Source of the DNA: Phycisphaerae bacterium
GTDB taxonomy: Bacteria; Planctomycetota; Phycisphaerae; Sedimentisphaerales; Anaerobacaceae
DNA length: 64,000 nucleotides
Assembly (NCBI GenBank): GCA_028714855.1
Contig: JAQTLP010000004.1
Span: 16,058 to 80,057, forward strand
Direction of reading: 5' to 3'
The position numbers and the translations under genes were made by a program. Within the stretch, counting starts at the first letter, position 1. The number at the start of each line of letters is the position of its first letter. This document shows, piece after piece, positions 52,562-62,589 of the stretch. The notes beneath the pieces are model-generated. The model was not told where the DNA came from. It saw only the letters and a list, made by a program, of their open reading frames with translations, and did no database searches.

Positions 52562-53359
52562 TTGAAAGAGAATAACAAAGCTGGAAAAGAATTGACAGGA
52601 ATCATGGATAAAGCATACATTAAAAGCTATATGCAGCCCGCCTTTTTAATATGTGCAGTGATACTTGCAGTGTCCGGTGCGGGTATGTCGTTCGCGGTGA
52701 AAGGTTTCGGGATATACTTAAAGAAGGATCCTTCGCCGTTGAAAAAATCTTTAGACCTTTTGGACGAGGCAGGTCTGGCTCCTTACAAAGTGGTATCAAA
52801 AGACAAAATCGAAAGTGGAGATATTGTTGAAAGTCTTGGAACGGAGAATTATATTCAGTGGTTTCTGGAAGATCTTAATGCGCTGCCTGATAGTACTGTT
52901 CGTTATTGTTCGCTGTTTATTACTTATTATGAGCTTCCGGATAAAGTGCCGCATGTGCCGGAAGAATGCTATATGGGCAGCGGCTTTCAAAGATTGGCCT
53001 CTGATAGTGTGACAATAGGATTGGGAGCAAAAGAAATTCCGGTAAGATACCTTGTTTTTACCGGTACCAGTTCTGATTATTGGCAGAAGACCACACAATT
53101 TCCGGTTTTGTACTTATTCAGGGTTAACGAAGATTATGGCAACAGCAGAGAAGATGTCAGACTCATACTTAATAAGAACATTCGCGGTAAACATTCGTAT
53201 TTTTGTAAAGTAGAATGGAAATTTTTTAATACGGGTCTTGGTGGTGCAGGACGGAGAAGGAATGTTTACCCGGCCAAAGAAGAAGCCGTTGCGGCAAGCC
53301 AAAAGCTCCTAAGGGTAATCTTGCCTATTTTAGAAAAAGAGCATTGGCCCTCTATTTAG
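52562..53359 (+). CDS. EpsI-family exosortase-associated protein
   Basis: About 250-265 residues. A single N-terminal membrane helix (AFLICAVILAVSGAGMSFAV) precedes the EpsI domain, with the hallmark HVPEECYMGSGFQ segment and a VEW-type strand later. In other bacteria this domain is separate or fused to the C-terminus of the exosortase. The frame begins with TTG at 52562, three bases past the exosortase stop; the ATG at 52604 with a close AGGA is an alternative and gives a more typical N-terminus. Function is uncertain; it is linked to exopolysaccharide export wherever it is found. Confidence 0.88.
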   Translation: MKENNKAGKELTGIMDKAYIKSYMQPAFLICAVILAVSGAGMSFAVKGFGIYLKKDPSPLKKSLDLLDEAGLAPYKVVSKDKIESGDIVESLGTENYIQWFLEDLNALPDSTVRYCSLFITYYELPDKVPHVPEECYMGSGFQRLASDSVTIGLGAKEIPVRYLVFTGTSSDYWQKTTQFPVLYLFRVNEDYGNSREDVRLILNKNIRGKHSYFCKVEWKFFNTGLGGAGRRRNVYPAKEEAVAASQKLLRVILPILEKEHWPSI

Positions 53360-53435
53360 AAAAAAGCTAGTTTGAAAACGGGGGAAAAAGATAGCCTCTG
53401 TGTTAGCAGGATTTGATGGAAGAAAGGAGAAATTT

Positions 53436-56400
53436 GTGGCAAGAAGAAGATTGAATAAAAAAGTCGCACTTATTGGGTCGGTGGTTTTTGTATTTTTGAT
53501 ACTTGGTGCTATTTTGCTATTTCTGTATTTAGGCCGAGACCCGGAAAAGTTTATCAAAGATGGCGATGCGGCTGTTGCGGCAGCTCGTGCGGCCACAGAT
53601 GAAGAGACAAAAAACAAAGACTATAAAGAGGCGGAACGCAATTATCATAAAGCACGCTCTTTGGCGAAGACCGATTCGCTTAAATTAGAGATGCTTTTCA
53701 AACTTACGGATGTCTATATTGAAACCGACAGGTGGCGCAACGTGCTCGGGTGCTGGAATGCGATAATCCAGATAGACCCCAAGAACATCAAGGCTCGATT
53801 TGGGCGGTTTCAGTATGTTTACATAATGGCTGATAGTACTGTGAATCAACTTTGGCAGTGGCAGGAGGTTGAGTTGCAAGCATCGGAATTTATAGACGTC
53901 GTAGAGAATGCGGGTCTGCTTAGGGAAATTGCCGCTAAGTGGGCATATCCTGAATTGAGTGAAACCGGAGTGGATACGGAACTGATAGGCTCATACTTGT
54001 ATCGGCGCAGGGGCAGAGCCTTGTTTGAAATAGCAAGGCTAGGGGCAGTAACCGACCCCAATGCGTCGTTATCAATGGCAGTTGATGATTTGGGAAAGGC
54101 CAGAGAACTTGAACCGAATAATGTTGATACCTATCGCTATTTGGCACAAGCGCTGCTCACCAAAGGAGAAATTCTCGCTTCAAAAGGAAATCTTGAAGAA
54201 AGAGATGAAAATAGAAAGCAAGCTGTGGACCTTTTAGAGCAGGCGGTTAAGGTTGCACCTTCTGATGTAAAGGCATACGTTAGCCTTCTCGCAACGAAAT
54301 CTATGCTTGCTCAAGCGGGTGGTGTGGAGCAAATTCAATCACTTGAGCCGGAATATCTGTCGCTTGTTAAGAAGTTTGATTCTGATGCGCAGGCATTTTC
54401 GGCATTAACTGGATTTTATGCAAGACTGGGGTATAAATATCTTGATAAGGCTATAGAAGCAGCTGAAAAAGCATCTGAATTAGACAAGGAAAATGTAGTT
54501 TACATGATAAATATAGCCAATTTGCGATATCAAAGGTTTTCTATTTACGGGCAATCGTCGGATATCTATAAGGCAATAGAAGTGGCCAAGGATGCATTAA
54601 CATTGCCGGATGTGCAGGACAAACCTGGGCCGCGACAGGGGGTAAATAAAATTAATAGAATCTCGTTGTATCTTTTTCTTGCAAATTACTATATCGGGCA
54701 GGTGCTCGAACCTTGCGAGGTAAGAACTGAGGATGAAAGCAAAAAATGGCTGGCAGATGCTGAACAGACGGTGCACGAAATTGAGCAGCTTTTCGGCAGC
54801 GGTGAGGATCCGCACGTTGTTAAGTGGCAGGGAATGCTTGAGCTTGCGAAAGGAAATAAAAATATCGCCACCAAGAAACTATATGCAGTTTACGAGCAGC
54901 TTAAAGCATCTGGAACAGAAGATACACAACTTTCTTATGTTCTTGCGGACATTTTTAAAAACACTTCTGAAATTGGCGCAGTAAGGGAATTCTTAGAGAG
55001 CGCACTTAATACAGGTATTGTCAGGACGAAACCTGAAGCCCTTTTGGATTATGCGGATGTTATGTTGAAATTAAGGGGCTATAGTGCTGCTTTAAGTTCT
55101 GTAAAGTTTTTCGAGAGTGAATTTTGGACCAACCAGAGAAGCCAGATACTCCGCATCAAAATTCATATTGCCGCAAGGCAATTCAACGAGGCCGAAGAAG
55201 AATTGGCAAAGAGGCAGCCGGATGACCCAAATACGATTAATCTCAACTTGGAACTTGTGCGGGCTAAAATTGAACAGCTTCAAAGAGCTATAGACGTAAA
55301 GAAGATGAATGAAGAATTGGGTGTTGTTGCCCCAGCGGCCACCAGCGCAGAAAAAGAGGGGATTGAGTCACAAACTGCTGAATTGAAAAACTATAACCTG
55401 CTCCTCGCAAAATTGCTGGAAAAACTGATGACGATGGAACCTAATTCTGTTGGAGAAGCTTCCGTAATTGCTGTTTGCAATAATTACGTCACAGAAGGGA
55501 AGGTCGAGCAGGCCAAAGATTTGGTTAATCGATATTTGGAATATTTTCCAGCTAATATGGTGATTTTGTTTTACAAACAGATACTTTCCGAGCCAGAACC
55601 CGCAAAAATTTCTCAGGAAAGCCGTAATGAGATAGAAAAGCAGGTTTTATCGGGTATTGCTGACCCAATAGAAAGGTCTATTAAACTTGGTATGTTTTAT
55701 GGGCAGCATAATGAGCCGAACGAGGCGATCGAAGAATTTAAAAAAGCTTTGAAAATTAAAGCTCAAGAAGGTCAGAAACTGGTTTTGGACTTAAGCGAAG
55801 GGATAACAGAGTCTCAGCGTTTTGCAATAGACTATCTTTTCATAACAGCTCTTAAGGTAAAAGATTTTGAGTTGGCTGAGCAGATAGCAGAGGTAGGGCG
55901 GCGTGAAAATCTCGATGAATGTGAAGGCCAATTTTTCACAGCCCGTCTTGCGATGTCTAAAGGGGAATACGAAAAAGCATTAGCAAGACTCGAAGAATGT
56001 TTGAAGCTAAGGCCTGTCTTTTCCCAGGCTTTTGTATTGGGAAGTAATGCCAATGCAGCTCTTGGGAACGAGTATGCCTCTGTCGAGGACGCCAAGAAAG
56101 CGGCATCTTTGAATCCGTCTGATGGAGCTATTGCAAAACAATTGGCGTTTGTGCTGTACCAGCGTAATGAAAAGCTCGGTGACAATACATCATCTGAACA
56201 GATGGTTGAAACCGGGAATGCTTTAGACAGAGCACTGGCACTGAACACAAATGATCCAGACTTACTCAGCTTTTACGCGGAATATGTAGTCACGACAAGG
56301 CCATTTGTAGCGTTAGCGATTCGCCAGAGATTGCAGAAGGCCAATCCAAGTATGTCTAATGCCGTGTTGCTCGGAAGAATGGCAACGAAACTGGCTTCTA

Positions 56401-58337
56401 AGGAGGGAAATGCGGAACGCAAGAAGGCGCTGTTTGCTATTGCAGCTTCATCTTTTGAGCAGGCCCAAAAAATAGACCCGGATGACAAAACAATGCTTGC
56501 TAACTATGTAGAATACCTTCGGGCCAGTGGACAGGAAGAAAACGCCAAGCAAATGCTGCAGAAATCGGAAGACCAGAGAATGCTCTGGTCCTATTATTTT
56601 AGAGGGGGCCAATTTGAGGATGCCAGGAAGATATTGGAGCAGCTGTATCAGGCTAATAAAGAAGATAGTAACGTGGTCAAAGGTCTTTTGCTTGTTTCGG
56701 AAAAAACAGCCGATGAGGAAGCCATAAAGAAATATTCTGAAGAACTTTTATCGCTCGAAGACACCTTAGAAAACCGTCTTTTTCAAATTCAGGCTTTCCT
56801 TGAGGTCGGTCTTGTCAAAGAAGCTGAATACAAATTACAGGGCTTTAAGGAAAAGTTTCCTGGTGAGCCAAAAGCGATGTTGCTTGAGGCATGGGTGGCA
56901 ATGAGACAGGGGCAGCTGAAAAAGGCTTTAGACTTGGTAAATCGAAACCTTGAGACCAATCAGGATGACGCTGCTGCCTGGCGGTTGAGAGGACAAATAA
57001 ACTTTTTTATGGCAAGCTATGATCAGGCAATCATTGACCTTAAAAAAAGCAGGTCCTTGTCAGCTGACCCTGCTACCCAGCTTGTTCTGGCAAGGGCTTA
57101 TCAGCGGGCAGGCCGGGGCGAGGATGCTATAACTGAACTTGAAGGAATGGTTGATGACTCGAAAGCTTCTATGCAGGCCAGAACACTGCTTGAGCAGATA
57201 TACTGGCAGCTTCGCAAAAAAGAAACATTAAAAAGCTTCTATGAAGAGACTCTTGAAAAATTCCCTGATAATGTGGGCTGGCACAATCAAGCAGCTTCAT
57301 TTGCTTTAGCAACAGGCGAAGTGGACAGGGCGGAAAAATTGTACAAACAAGCGTGGGAGAAATCTAAGGAAAAGGGCGATGGTGACTCAATGTCGCTTGA
57401 GGGATATTTGCAGGCGCTAATAGCAGGCGAGAAGATGGATAAGTTCTTTGAGGAGGCGGGGAAATACGTTGATAGTAATTTTGCTTCTGTAACTTTGGTC
57501 AAAATGGCTGAGGCAAAGTTGAAGCTTGGTGATAAGGGAGCCGCTATACAGTATCTCCGAAAAGCTGTTGACAAAGCTGGGACAGATGAGGTTTTGGTGT
57601 CTAGTATTTTGGGGAGAATGTACACGTTACTCGGTACAGAAGAAACCCTGAAGTATTGCCAGGAAAAACTAAAAACCAACCCTGACTCACTTGCCGCTAA
57701 TATGGCTATGTTTAATTTGAAAATGATGAACAGTGAGTACAACAACGCGGTAGAGTATATTAACAAATGCCTGCAGATAATAGGACCTAGCAGTCCGGAT
57801 AGAGTTAATTATATAACGAAAAAAGCGGAAGCTTTCACTTCAGCTTATGCTAAGACTTCCGATAATAATTATCTCAAAAAGGCTATCGCTGAATACGAAA
57901 GTTTGTTAGCTGAAATGCCGAATAATTCGGATGTCCTGAATAATTTGGCGTATATGCTGGCCGAAGAAAATGCGAGGCTGGCCGAAGCGCTGGAATATGC
58001 AAAACGGGCTTGCGAAGCAAGACCGAATACACCGGGATTTTTGGATACTTATTCTTACTTGTTGTATAAAAACGGTAAATTGTCAGAGGCAGCTGAATTT
58101 CTGCAGGCTGCTTTGCAACAGTATGAGCAGAACAAAATCTCCGCACCGGCGGATGTATATGAGCATTTAGGTATGATAAAAGAAGGACTTGGTTCTGTAG
58201 ATGAGGCCCTTGCTGCCTATAAACAGGCGTTGGAAACAGGAGCAGGGCAGTTGTCGGAGGTAACTAGTGGGCGAATAAAGGCGGCGATTGAACGCCTTAG
58301 CACTAATCGTGCCTCGTCGAGCCCCAGTGCCCCATGA
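53436..58337 (+). CDS. Giant membrane-anchored TPR protein (PrsT-like)
   Basis: 1633 residues from the GTG at 53436, selected by AAGGAG six bases upstream; an in-frame GTG at 53400 would add 12. A basic N-terminus (ARRRLNKK) and one membrane helix (ALIGSVVFVFLILGAILLFLYL) precede more than 1500 residues of TPR helices, with clear units such as AIEEFKKALKIK, ALAWLEECLKLRP-like segments and, near the end, PNNSDVLNNLAYMLAEEN and GMIKEGLGSVDEALAAYKQALE. TPR proteins of this kind accompany exosortase/PEP-CTERM loci and are thought to scaffold the synthesis or export complex. No enzymatic domain is seen. Its 3' end approaches the kinase gene. Confidence 0.9.
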   Translation: MARRRLNKKVALIGSVVFVFLILGAILLFLYLGRDPEKFIKDGDAAVAAARAATDEETKNKDYKEAERNYHKARSLAKTDSLKLEMLFKLTDVYIETDRWRNVLGCWNAIIQIDPKNIKARFGRFQYVYIMADSTVNQLWQWQEVELQASEFIDVVENAGLLREIAAKWAYPELSETGVDTELIGSYLYRRRGRALFEIARLGAVTDPNASLSMAVDDLGKARELEPNNVDTYRYLAQALLTKGEILASKGNLEERDENRKQAVDLLEQAVKVAPSDVKAYVSLLATKSMLAQAGGVEQIQSLEPEYLSLVKKFDSDAQAFSALTGFYARLGYKYLDKAIEAAEKASELDKENVVYMINIANLRYQRFSIYGQSSDIYKAIEVAKDALTLPDVQDKPGPRQGVNKINRISLYLFLANYYIGQVLEPCEVRTEDESKKWLADAEQTVHEIEQLFGSGEDPHVVKWQGMLELAKGNKNIATKKLYAVYEQLKASGTEDTQLSYVLADIFKNTSEIGAVREFLESALNTGIVRTKPEALLDYADVMLKLRGYSAALSSVKFFESEFWTNQRSQILRIKIHIAARQFNEAEEELAKRQPDDPNTINLNLELVRAKIEQLQRAIDVKKMNEELGVVAPAATSAEKEGIESQTAELKNYNLLLAKLLEKLMTMEPNSVGEASVIAVCNNYVTEGKVEQAKDLVNRYLEYFPANMVILFYKQILSEPEPAKISQESRNEIEKQVLSGIADPIERSIKLGMFYGQHNEPNEAIEEFKKALKIKAQEGQKLVLDLSEGITESQRFAIDYLFITALKVKDFELAEQIAEVGRRENLDECEGQFFTARLAMSKGEYEKALARLEECLKLRPVFSQAFVLGSNANAALGNEYASVEDAKKAASLNPSDGAIAKQLAFVLYQRNEKLGDNTSSEQMVETGNALDRALALNTNDPDLLSFYAEYVVTTRPFVALAIRQRLQKANPSMSNAVLLGRMATKLASKEGNAERKKALFAIAASSFEQAQKIDPDDKTMLANYVEYLRASGQEENAKQMLQKSEDQRMLWSYYFRGGQFEDARKILEQLYQANKEDSNVVKGLLLVSEKTADEEAIKKYSEELLSLEDTLENRLFQIQAFLEVGLVKEAEYKLQGFKEKFPGEPKAMLLEAWVAMRQGQLKKALDLVNRNLETNQDDAAAWRLRGQINFFMASYDQAIIDLKKSRSLSADPATQLVLARAYQRAGRGEDAITELEGMVDDSKASMQARTLLEQIYWQLRKKETLKSFYEETLEKFPDNVGWHNQAASFALATGEVDRAEKLYKQAWEKSKEKGDGDSMSLEGYLQALIAGEKMDKFFEEAGKYVDSNFASVTLVKMAEAKLKLGDKGAAIQYLRKAVDKAGTDEVLVSSILGRMYTLLGTEETLKYCQEKLKTNPDSLAANMAMFNLKMMNSEYNNAVEYINKCLQIIGPSSPDRVNYITKKAEAFTSAYAKTSDNNYLKKAIAEYESLLAEMPNNSDVLNNLAYMLAEENARLAEALEYAKRACEARPNTPGFLDTYSYLLYKNGKLSEAAEFLQAALQQYEQNKISAPADVYEHLGMIKEGLGSVDEALAAYKQALETGAGQLSEVTSGRIKAAIERLSTNRASSSPSAP

Positions 58338-58365
58338 GCGACGAGAGACGAATAGAGAGATTAAT

Positions 58366-60618
58366 ATGGCAGAACAAAAACAAACCGATGTAAATAGAAT
58401 GGCAGGTCCACCTGCTTTCTTACGTAAACAAGGGGGTGGCAGGCCAACGCAGGCTGTCGTTGCGTTGACGCCGAAGGAAATTTTTGGAATATTGCGCCGG
58501 CATATATTGCTGATAGTTTTTCTGACTATATTGGGTTTTATGGCTGGCGGTGTGAGCTGGTATTTATCAAAGAAATATTATCCGAAATATACGGCACAGA
58601 CCTTTATTGGAGTGCTGCCGCCTATAGAAAAAGACCCTATGACTATTGCGGGAGGACAGGTTGCCAAAGATATTCAATACGGTAATCGTGTGTCAATGGC
58701 TGCTCTTATAACACAGCAGAGTACTATGCAAAGATTGATTGCCAGGGATAAGATTCAGGAAACCAAATGGTTTAAGCGTTTTGGTGAGGTTAGAGAGATA
58801 AGTATTTCAAAAGCCTTCGATGATTTGAAAAAGAACTTCGGTGCTTTTGCCCAAAGGGATGGCGATTATATTGTGGTATCGATGACTTGCGGGGATGCAG
58901 CAGAGTCGGCCCTGATAGTGAACGAAATGGTGGATTTGTTTGTTTCTTCCCAGCGAAGTACAAAAAAGGGAGACGTTGCTGAGAAGATGGCAAGGCTTCA
59001 GGACCAGAGGAATAATATTCAAAGAGATTTGGATGCCGCCGAGAGGGCATTGGGTGAAGTTCGTGATAGATGGGGTGTAACCGGCCTTGAAGATTACGGA
59101 ACCAACAACTACCAGCCTACAGTTACCTTAACATTGAACAATTTGGAGATTGAGCAAAATAATTTGGCTCAGGAAATAACACAGCTTCAATCTAATGTGC
59201 AAAGTCTTGCAGAATTATCGGTAGGGCCTGTTTCCGTGCAGGTTGAAAATGAAGTAGAAAATGACCCTGTTTTGGTTATGCTTGCTCAGCAGCTTGCCAT
59301 GCAGGAGGTGGGATTGGCCGCCAGACTTACGAAGTTTGGTGAAAATCATCGAGAGGTGCATCAAATACAAGAGACGATAGACGAAATCAAAGAGAAAAGA
59401 CGAATCAGAAAAGCCGAGATTGCCGAGCAGACCAGGCAGGCAAATCTTAAGAATGCTCAGAGTGCATTAGTGGGGTATCAGGAAAGGTATGCGCAATTGG
59501 AAAAGTTGCGGCAGGAAACACTTGCGAAACAAAAAGATTATGATTTGGCCCGTATACAATACAAACAGCGTGCAGGTATAAGGGATGAACGAAAACTGAT
59601 GCTTGATTCGGTTAAAGGGCAACTTGAGAAATTGAAGATAATGCTCGAAGACCCGGAAACGCCGAAAGTACAGTTTGTCGGACCGGCTCCGGTGCCGTTG
59701 GAAATAAGTTCCCCGAAGTGGCAGTTTTATTTTCCTGGCGGAACGATGTTTGGTTTTATGTTTGGCGTAGGCCTTGCTTTCCTTATCGAACTGCTCAATG
59801 ACCTCGTGCGGACACCGATAGATGTAAGCAGGTATCTGCACATTCCGCTTTTGGGTGTTATTCCCGATGCAGAGGAAGACGACCAGGTTCGGGATATTGA
59901 CCTTTGTCATGTTGTTCGTCAGGCGCCTTATTCCATTATAAGTGAATCCTATAGGCGGCTTCGGACTAATTTGAAACTGTCAGGCCATGAGGATTCTTTG
60001 AAGGTTTTGCTTGTTGCCAGCGGCATGGCAGGGGATGGCAAAACTTCTGTGGCGGTTAATCTTGCCACGACTTTTGTTGCTGAGAATAAAAAAGTTCTGC
60101 TTATAGATGCTAATTTCTGGCAGCCGGCTTTATACACGATATTTCCGAAGGAAGCAGTTGATGCAAAGCAGGCTGAATTTGGATTGAGCACTCTGCTTGT
60201 AGGCCGCTGTGGTTACCAGGAAGTTATAAGGCCCAGCGGCGTTGAGGGACTGTCTATAATCGATTCAGGGCCTTTACCAGCCAATCCAGCAGAGTTGCTC
60301 GGCGGGGCGATGATGAAACAGATGATCGAACAGCAGCGAGAGAACTACGATTATATTATAGTGGATGGCCCGCCGATATTATTGGTAAGCGCTGCCAAAA
60401 TACTGGCCAGACTTGTTGACGGCACAATTTTGGTATTCAATGCTGCTGCTACAAGGAGAGGTGCTGCTCAGAGGACTGTTAGCGAGCTGAAAGAAATAAA
60501 TGCTGCAATAGTCGGCTGTGTGCTCCTTGGTGTAAGGGTTATGAAAGGCGGCTATTTCCAGGAGCAATTCAGGTCTTACCATGAATACCAGAAGTTGCAG
60601 CTTGCCAACTCAGTTTAA
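58366..60618 (+). CDS. Polysaccharide co-polymerase with BY-kinase domain (Wzc-like)
   Basis: 750 residues from the ATG at 58366 (weak GAGAGA site). The frame stays open upstream to 58288, but that would overlap the TPR gene. N-terminal Wzz domain with membrane helices at about 46-66 and 452-475, enclosing a long periplasmic coiled coil; C-terminal cytoplasmic tyrosine kinase with Walker A SGMAGDGKTSVAVNLA (about 551), Walker A' LLIDANFWQP and Walker B YIIVDGPP. The tail has three tyrosines in GGYFQEQFRSYHEYQK, plausible autophosphorylation sites. The A' motif lacks the usual second Asp (DANFW rather than DxDxR). It controls polymer length and export with the Wza-like protein. Confidence 0.92.
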   Translation: MAEQKQTDVNRMAGPPAFLRKQGGGRPTQAVVALTPKEIFGILRRHILLIVFLTILGFMAGGVSWYLSKKYYPKYTAQTFIGVLPPIEKDPMTIAGGQVAKDIQYGNRVSMAALITQQSTMQRLIARDKIQETKWFKRFGEVREISISKAFDDLKKNFGAFAQRDGDYIVVSMTCGDAAESALIVNEMVDLFVSSQRSTKKGDVAEKMARLQDQRNNIQRDLDAAERALGEVRDRWGVTGLEDYGTNNYQPTVTLTLNNLEIEQNNLAQEITQLQSNVQSLAELSVGPVSVQVENEVENDPVLVMLAQQLAMQEVGLAARLTKFGENHREVHQIQETIDEIKEKRRIRKAEIAEQTRQANLKNAQSALVGYQERYAQLEKLRQETLAKQKDYDLARIQYKQRAGIRDERKLMLDSVKGQLEKLKIMLEDPETPKVQFVGPAPVPLEISSPKWQFYFPGGTMFGFMFGVGLAFLIELLNDLVRTPIDVSRYLHIPLLGVIPDAEEDDQVRDIDLCHVVRQAPYSIISESYRRLRTNLKLSGHEDSLKVLLVASGMAGDGKTSVAVNLATTFVAENKKVLLIDANFWQPALYTIFPKEAVDAKQAEFGLSTLLVGRCGYQEVIRPSGVEGLSIIDSGPLPANPAELLGGAMMKQMIEQQRENYDYIIVDGPPILLVSAAKILARLVDGTILVFNAAATRRGAAQRTVSELKEINAAIVGCVLLGVRVMKGGYFQEQFRSYHEYQKLQLANSV

Positions 60619-60679
60619 CATTGGTTATGCATCGGGTATCGAATCGATGGATGCCGGCAAGTTATGAAAGGATTCTTTA

Positions 60680-61618
60680 ATGGAGAAGTTTTTGGTAACC
60701 GGCGGAGCCGGTTTTATTGGTTCAAACATCTGCAAAAAACTCGTCTCGCAGGGCTGCTTCGTAAGGGTTGTTGATAATCTCCTCACAGGCAAAAGAAGCA
60801 ATCTTGCTGCTGTCTCAGACAGAATTGAGTTTATAGAAGCCGATATGGGCGATGAAAAAGTCGCCAGCGCTTGTATGAAAGATATCGATTACTGCTTGCA
60901 CCAGGGTGCTTTACCCTCGGTGCCGCGCAGCGTTGAAGACCCTGCCGCCACGCACAAATATTGTCTCGATGCTACTTTCACACTTCTTTTGGCTGCTCGT
61001 GATGCCGGTGTAAAACGCTTCGTGTATGCGGCAAGCTCCGCAGCTTATGGTGATACGCTTACTTTACCTAAAATCGAGTCGATGTCTCCTCAGCCCCTTT
61101 CACCTTATGCTGCTGCCAAACTTGCCGGCGAATATTACTGTTCGGTATTTTATAAAGTTTTCGGCCTTGAGACAATTTCGCTTCGGTATTTCAACGTTTT
61201 TGGTCCGCATCAGGATCCGACAAGCCAATATGCGGCTGCCATCCCCGCTTTTGTAACTTCTGTCCTGAAAGACAAATCGCCGACCATTTATGGCGACGGC
61301 CTGCAAAGCCGGGATTTCACCTATGTCGATAGTGTTGTCGAGGCCAATCTTCTTGCTGCAAGAGCTAAACACACGGAAGGTGATGTTGTAAACATCGCCT
61401 GCGGCAAGGCCGTAACTGTCAATGAGGTTATTAATATAATCAACGAACTGCTCGGCAAAAATATCAAGCCGATATATGAAGCGTCGCGCCCCGGCGATGT
61501 AAAACACTCGCTTGCCGATATCACCCTCGCTGAAAAAACAATCGGATACAAACCTGCCATAACATTCAGGCAAGGTCTCGAATACGCAATAGACTGGTAT
61601 CGCGACAACCTTCTCTGA
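60680..61618 (+). CDS. NAD-dependent nucleotide-sugar epimerase (SDR family)
   Basis: 312 residues. Extended-SDR features are complete: NAD-binding GGAGFIGS at the N-terminus, the ASSAAYG strand, catalytic YAAAK, RYFNVFGPHQDPTSQYAAAIP and the substrate-binding GDGLQSRDFTYVDSV. The GPHQDPxSxYAAVIP form is typical of UDP-GlcNAc/GlcNAcA C4-epimerases (WbpP-like), so a 4-epimerase supplying exopolysaccharide precursors is the best guess. It follows the kinase by 61 bases with an AAAGGA site and closes the exopolysaccharide operon. No glycosyltransferases follow in this window. Confidence 0.92.
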   Translation: MEKFLVTGGAGFIGSNICKKLVSQGCFVRVVDNLLTGKRSNLAAVSDRIEFIEADMGDEKVASACMKDIDYCLHQGALPSVPRSVEDPAATHKYCLDATFTLLLAARDAGVKRFVYAASSAAYGDTLTLPKIESMSPQPLSPYAAAKLAGEYYCSVFYKVFGLETISLRYFNVFGPHQDPTSQYAAAIPAFVTSVLKDKSPTIYGDGLQSRDFTYVDSVVEANLLAARAKHTEGDVVNIACGKAVTVNEVINIINELLGKNIKPIYEASRPGDVKHSLADITLAEKTIGYKPAITFRQGLEYAIDWYRDNLL

Positions 61619-61744
61619 TATTGCATTTGATAGTGAAGAGGCCTAATTTCTGTCTGTCACCGCACTTTCTTTTTTGCCTTGAACTGCGGCAGTATAAATT
61701 TATAATGCTTCTTTCGTTTTTAGTGGTTTAAAAAGGATAGAAAG

Positions 61745-62125
61745 ATGGTCAAATCCCTTTCACTTGGCGCTTTTAGATGCTTTGAGTATGCAGCAGCTTT
61801 TCTTTTTGTTGTGTCTCTGGCCTTCGCGTTTGAACAGGGACTGGATAAGGTTGTGCCCTGGAAGTACGATTATGCGGCGCAGGGTAATTTAGCTGCGGAG
61901 CTTAGGCAGGCTGCTAAATCTGAGCAGGTAACACGCAGGCAGGCCGAGGAGATGTTTCTGGCTTATAAGGACCAGCAGGCAGGGCACCAGAGATTGCGAA
62001 CACGGATTCTCTATGCCGTTTCGGTTTGCATTTCAGGGATTGTTACGGCATTGTTATTCAAAAAGTACCGCTCGCTGCGATTTAGAGAATGCTTCAGAGA
62101 CCATTTCTTCCCGCCCAAAGTTTAG
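61745..62125 (+). CDS. Hypothetical two-helix membrane protein
   Basis: 126 residues, no family recognised. A membrane helix at about 13-32 (YAAAFLFVVSLAFAF), a soluble charged stretch (QGNLAAELRQAAKSEQVTRRQAEEMF) and a second helix at about 88-105 (ILYAVSVCISGIVTALLF), then a basic C-terminus RSLRFRECFRDHFFPP. AAAAAGGA before the ATG is a fair ribosome site. Its stop overlaps the stop of the convergent PEGA lipoprotein gene by four bases. It may belong to the preceding exopolysaccharide transcript, but nothing in the sequence shows it. Confidence 0.6.
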   Translation: MVKSLSLGAFRCFEYAAAFLFVVSLAFAFEQGLDKVVPWKYDYAAQGNLAAELRQAAKSEQVTRRQAEEMFLAYKDQQAGHQRLRTRILYAVSVCISGIVTALLFKKYRSLRFRECFRDHFFPPKV

Positions 62126-62523
62126 AGTTGTTTTTTCAGTTTCTGAGCGTCGCGGATTAATTCATCTCTATCTGGTTCTGTTTGCGGGGCGAGGGTAAAT
62201 GACCATTCGTAAGAATCCACGATTCTCTTAGGATTTAGACAATTGGCGAAGAAATCGAACGGAAAGTAATCATACCACGGCGCCTTCAGCTTGCGGTGGG
62301 TCTTTAAGGTCTCGAACCCCTCTTTACTAATTCTGACGTTATAATCGCCGTACCACTCGAATGAGGTCGTAACGGGCGAGGTGCCTATTTCCTCATCGTT
62401 TAATACCACTATCGCGCCCTGGGGGTCCGTGTTTATTGTAAGCTTGCGTTCCACGCAGCCGGCGAGCAATATACTCACAAATAGGGCGATGATTATAAAT
62501 GCTGGTAAATTCCATTTTATCAT
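62122..62523 (-). CDS. PEGA-domain lipoprotein
   Basis: 133 residues. Lipoprotein signal (IIALFVSILLAGC, lipid Cys about 22), then a PEGA domain: KLTINTDPQGAIVVLNDEEIGTSPVT and YNVRISKEGFETLKT. PEGA domains are small beta-rich surface modules common in planctomycetes and other envelope-rich bacteria. The C-terminal part (YDYFPFDFFANCLNPKRIVD) is typical of a frequent lipoprotein group in this phylum. AAGGAG lies just upstream of the ATG. Outer-membrane location is inferred; the function is not known. Confidence 0.85.
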   Translation of the reverse strand: MIKWNLPAFIIIALFVSILLAGCVERKLTINTDPQGAIVVLNDEEIGTSPVTTSFEWYGDYNVRISKEGFETLKTHRKLKAPWYDYFPFDFFANCLNPKRIVDSYEWSFTLAPQTEPDRDELIRDAQKLKKQL

Positions 62524-62589
62524 TACAAATCTCCTTAGACTATTGTTGCCATATTATAAGCTAAAACCAAAAAGACAACAGCCCAAAAT

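Noticed and set aside
58288..58365. Upstream extension of the tyrosine kinase into the TPR gene
   Set aside because: It overlaps the 3' end of the TPR gene and adds non-homologous residues; the ATG at 58366 fits family length.
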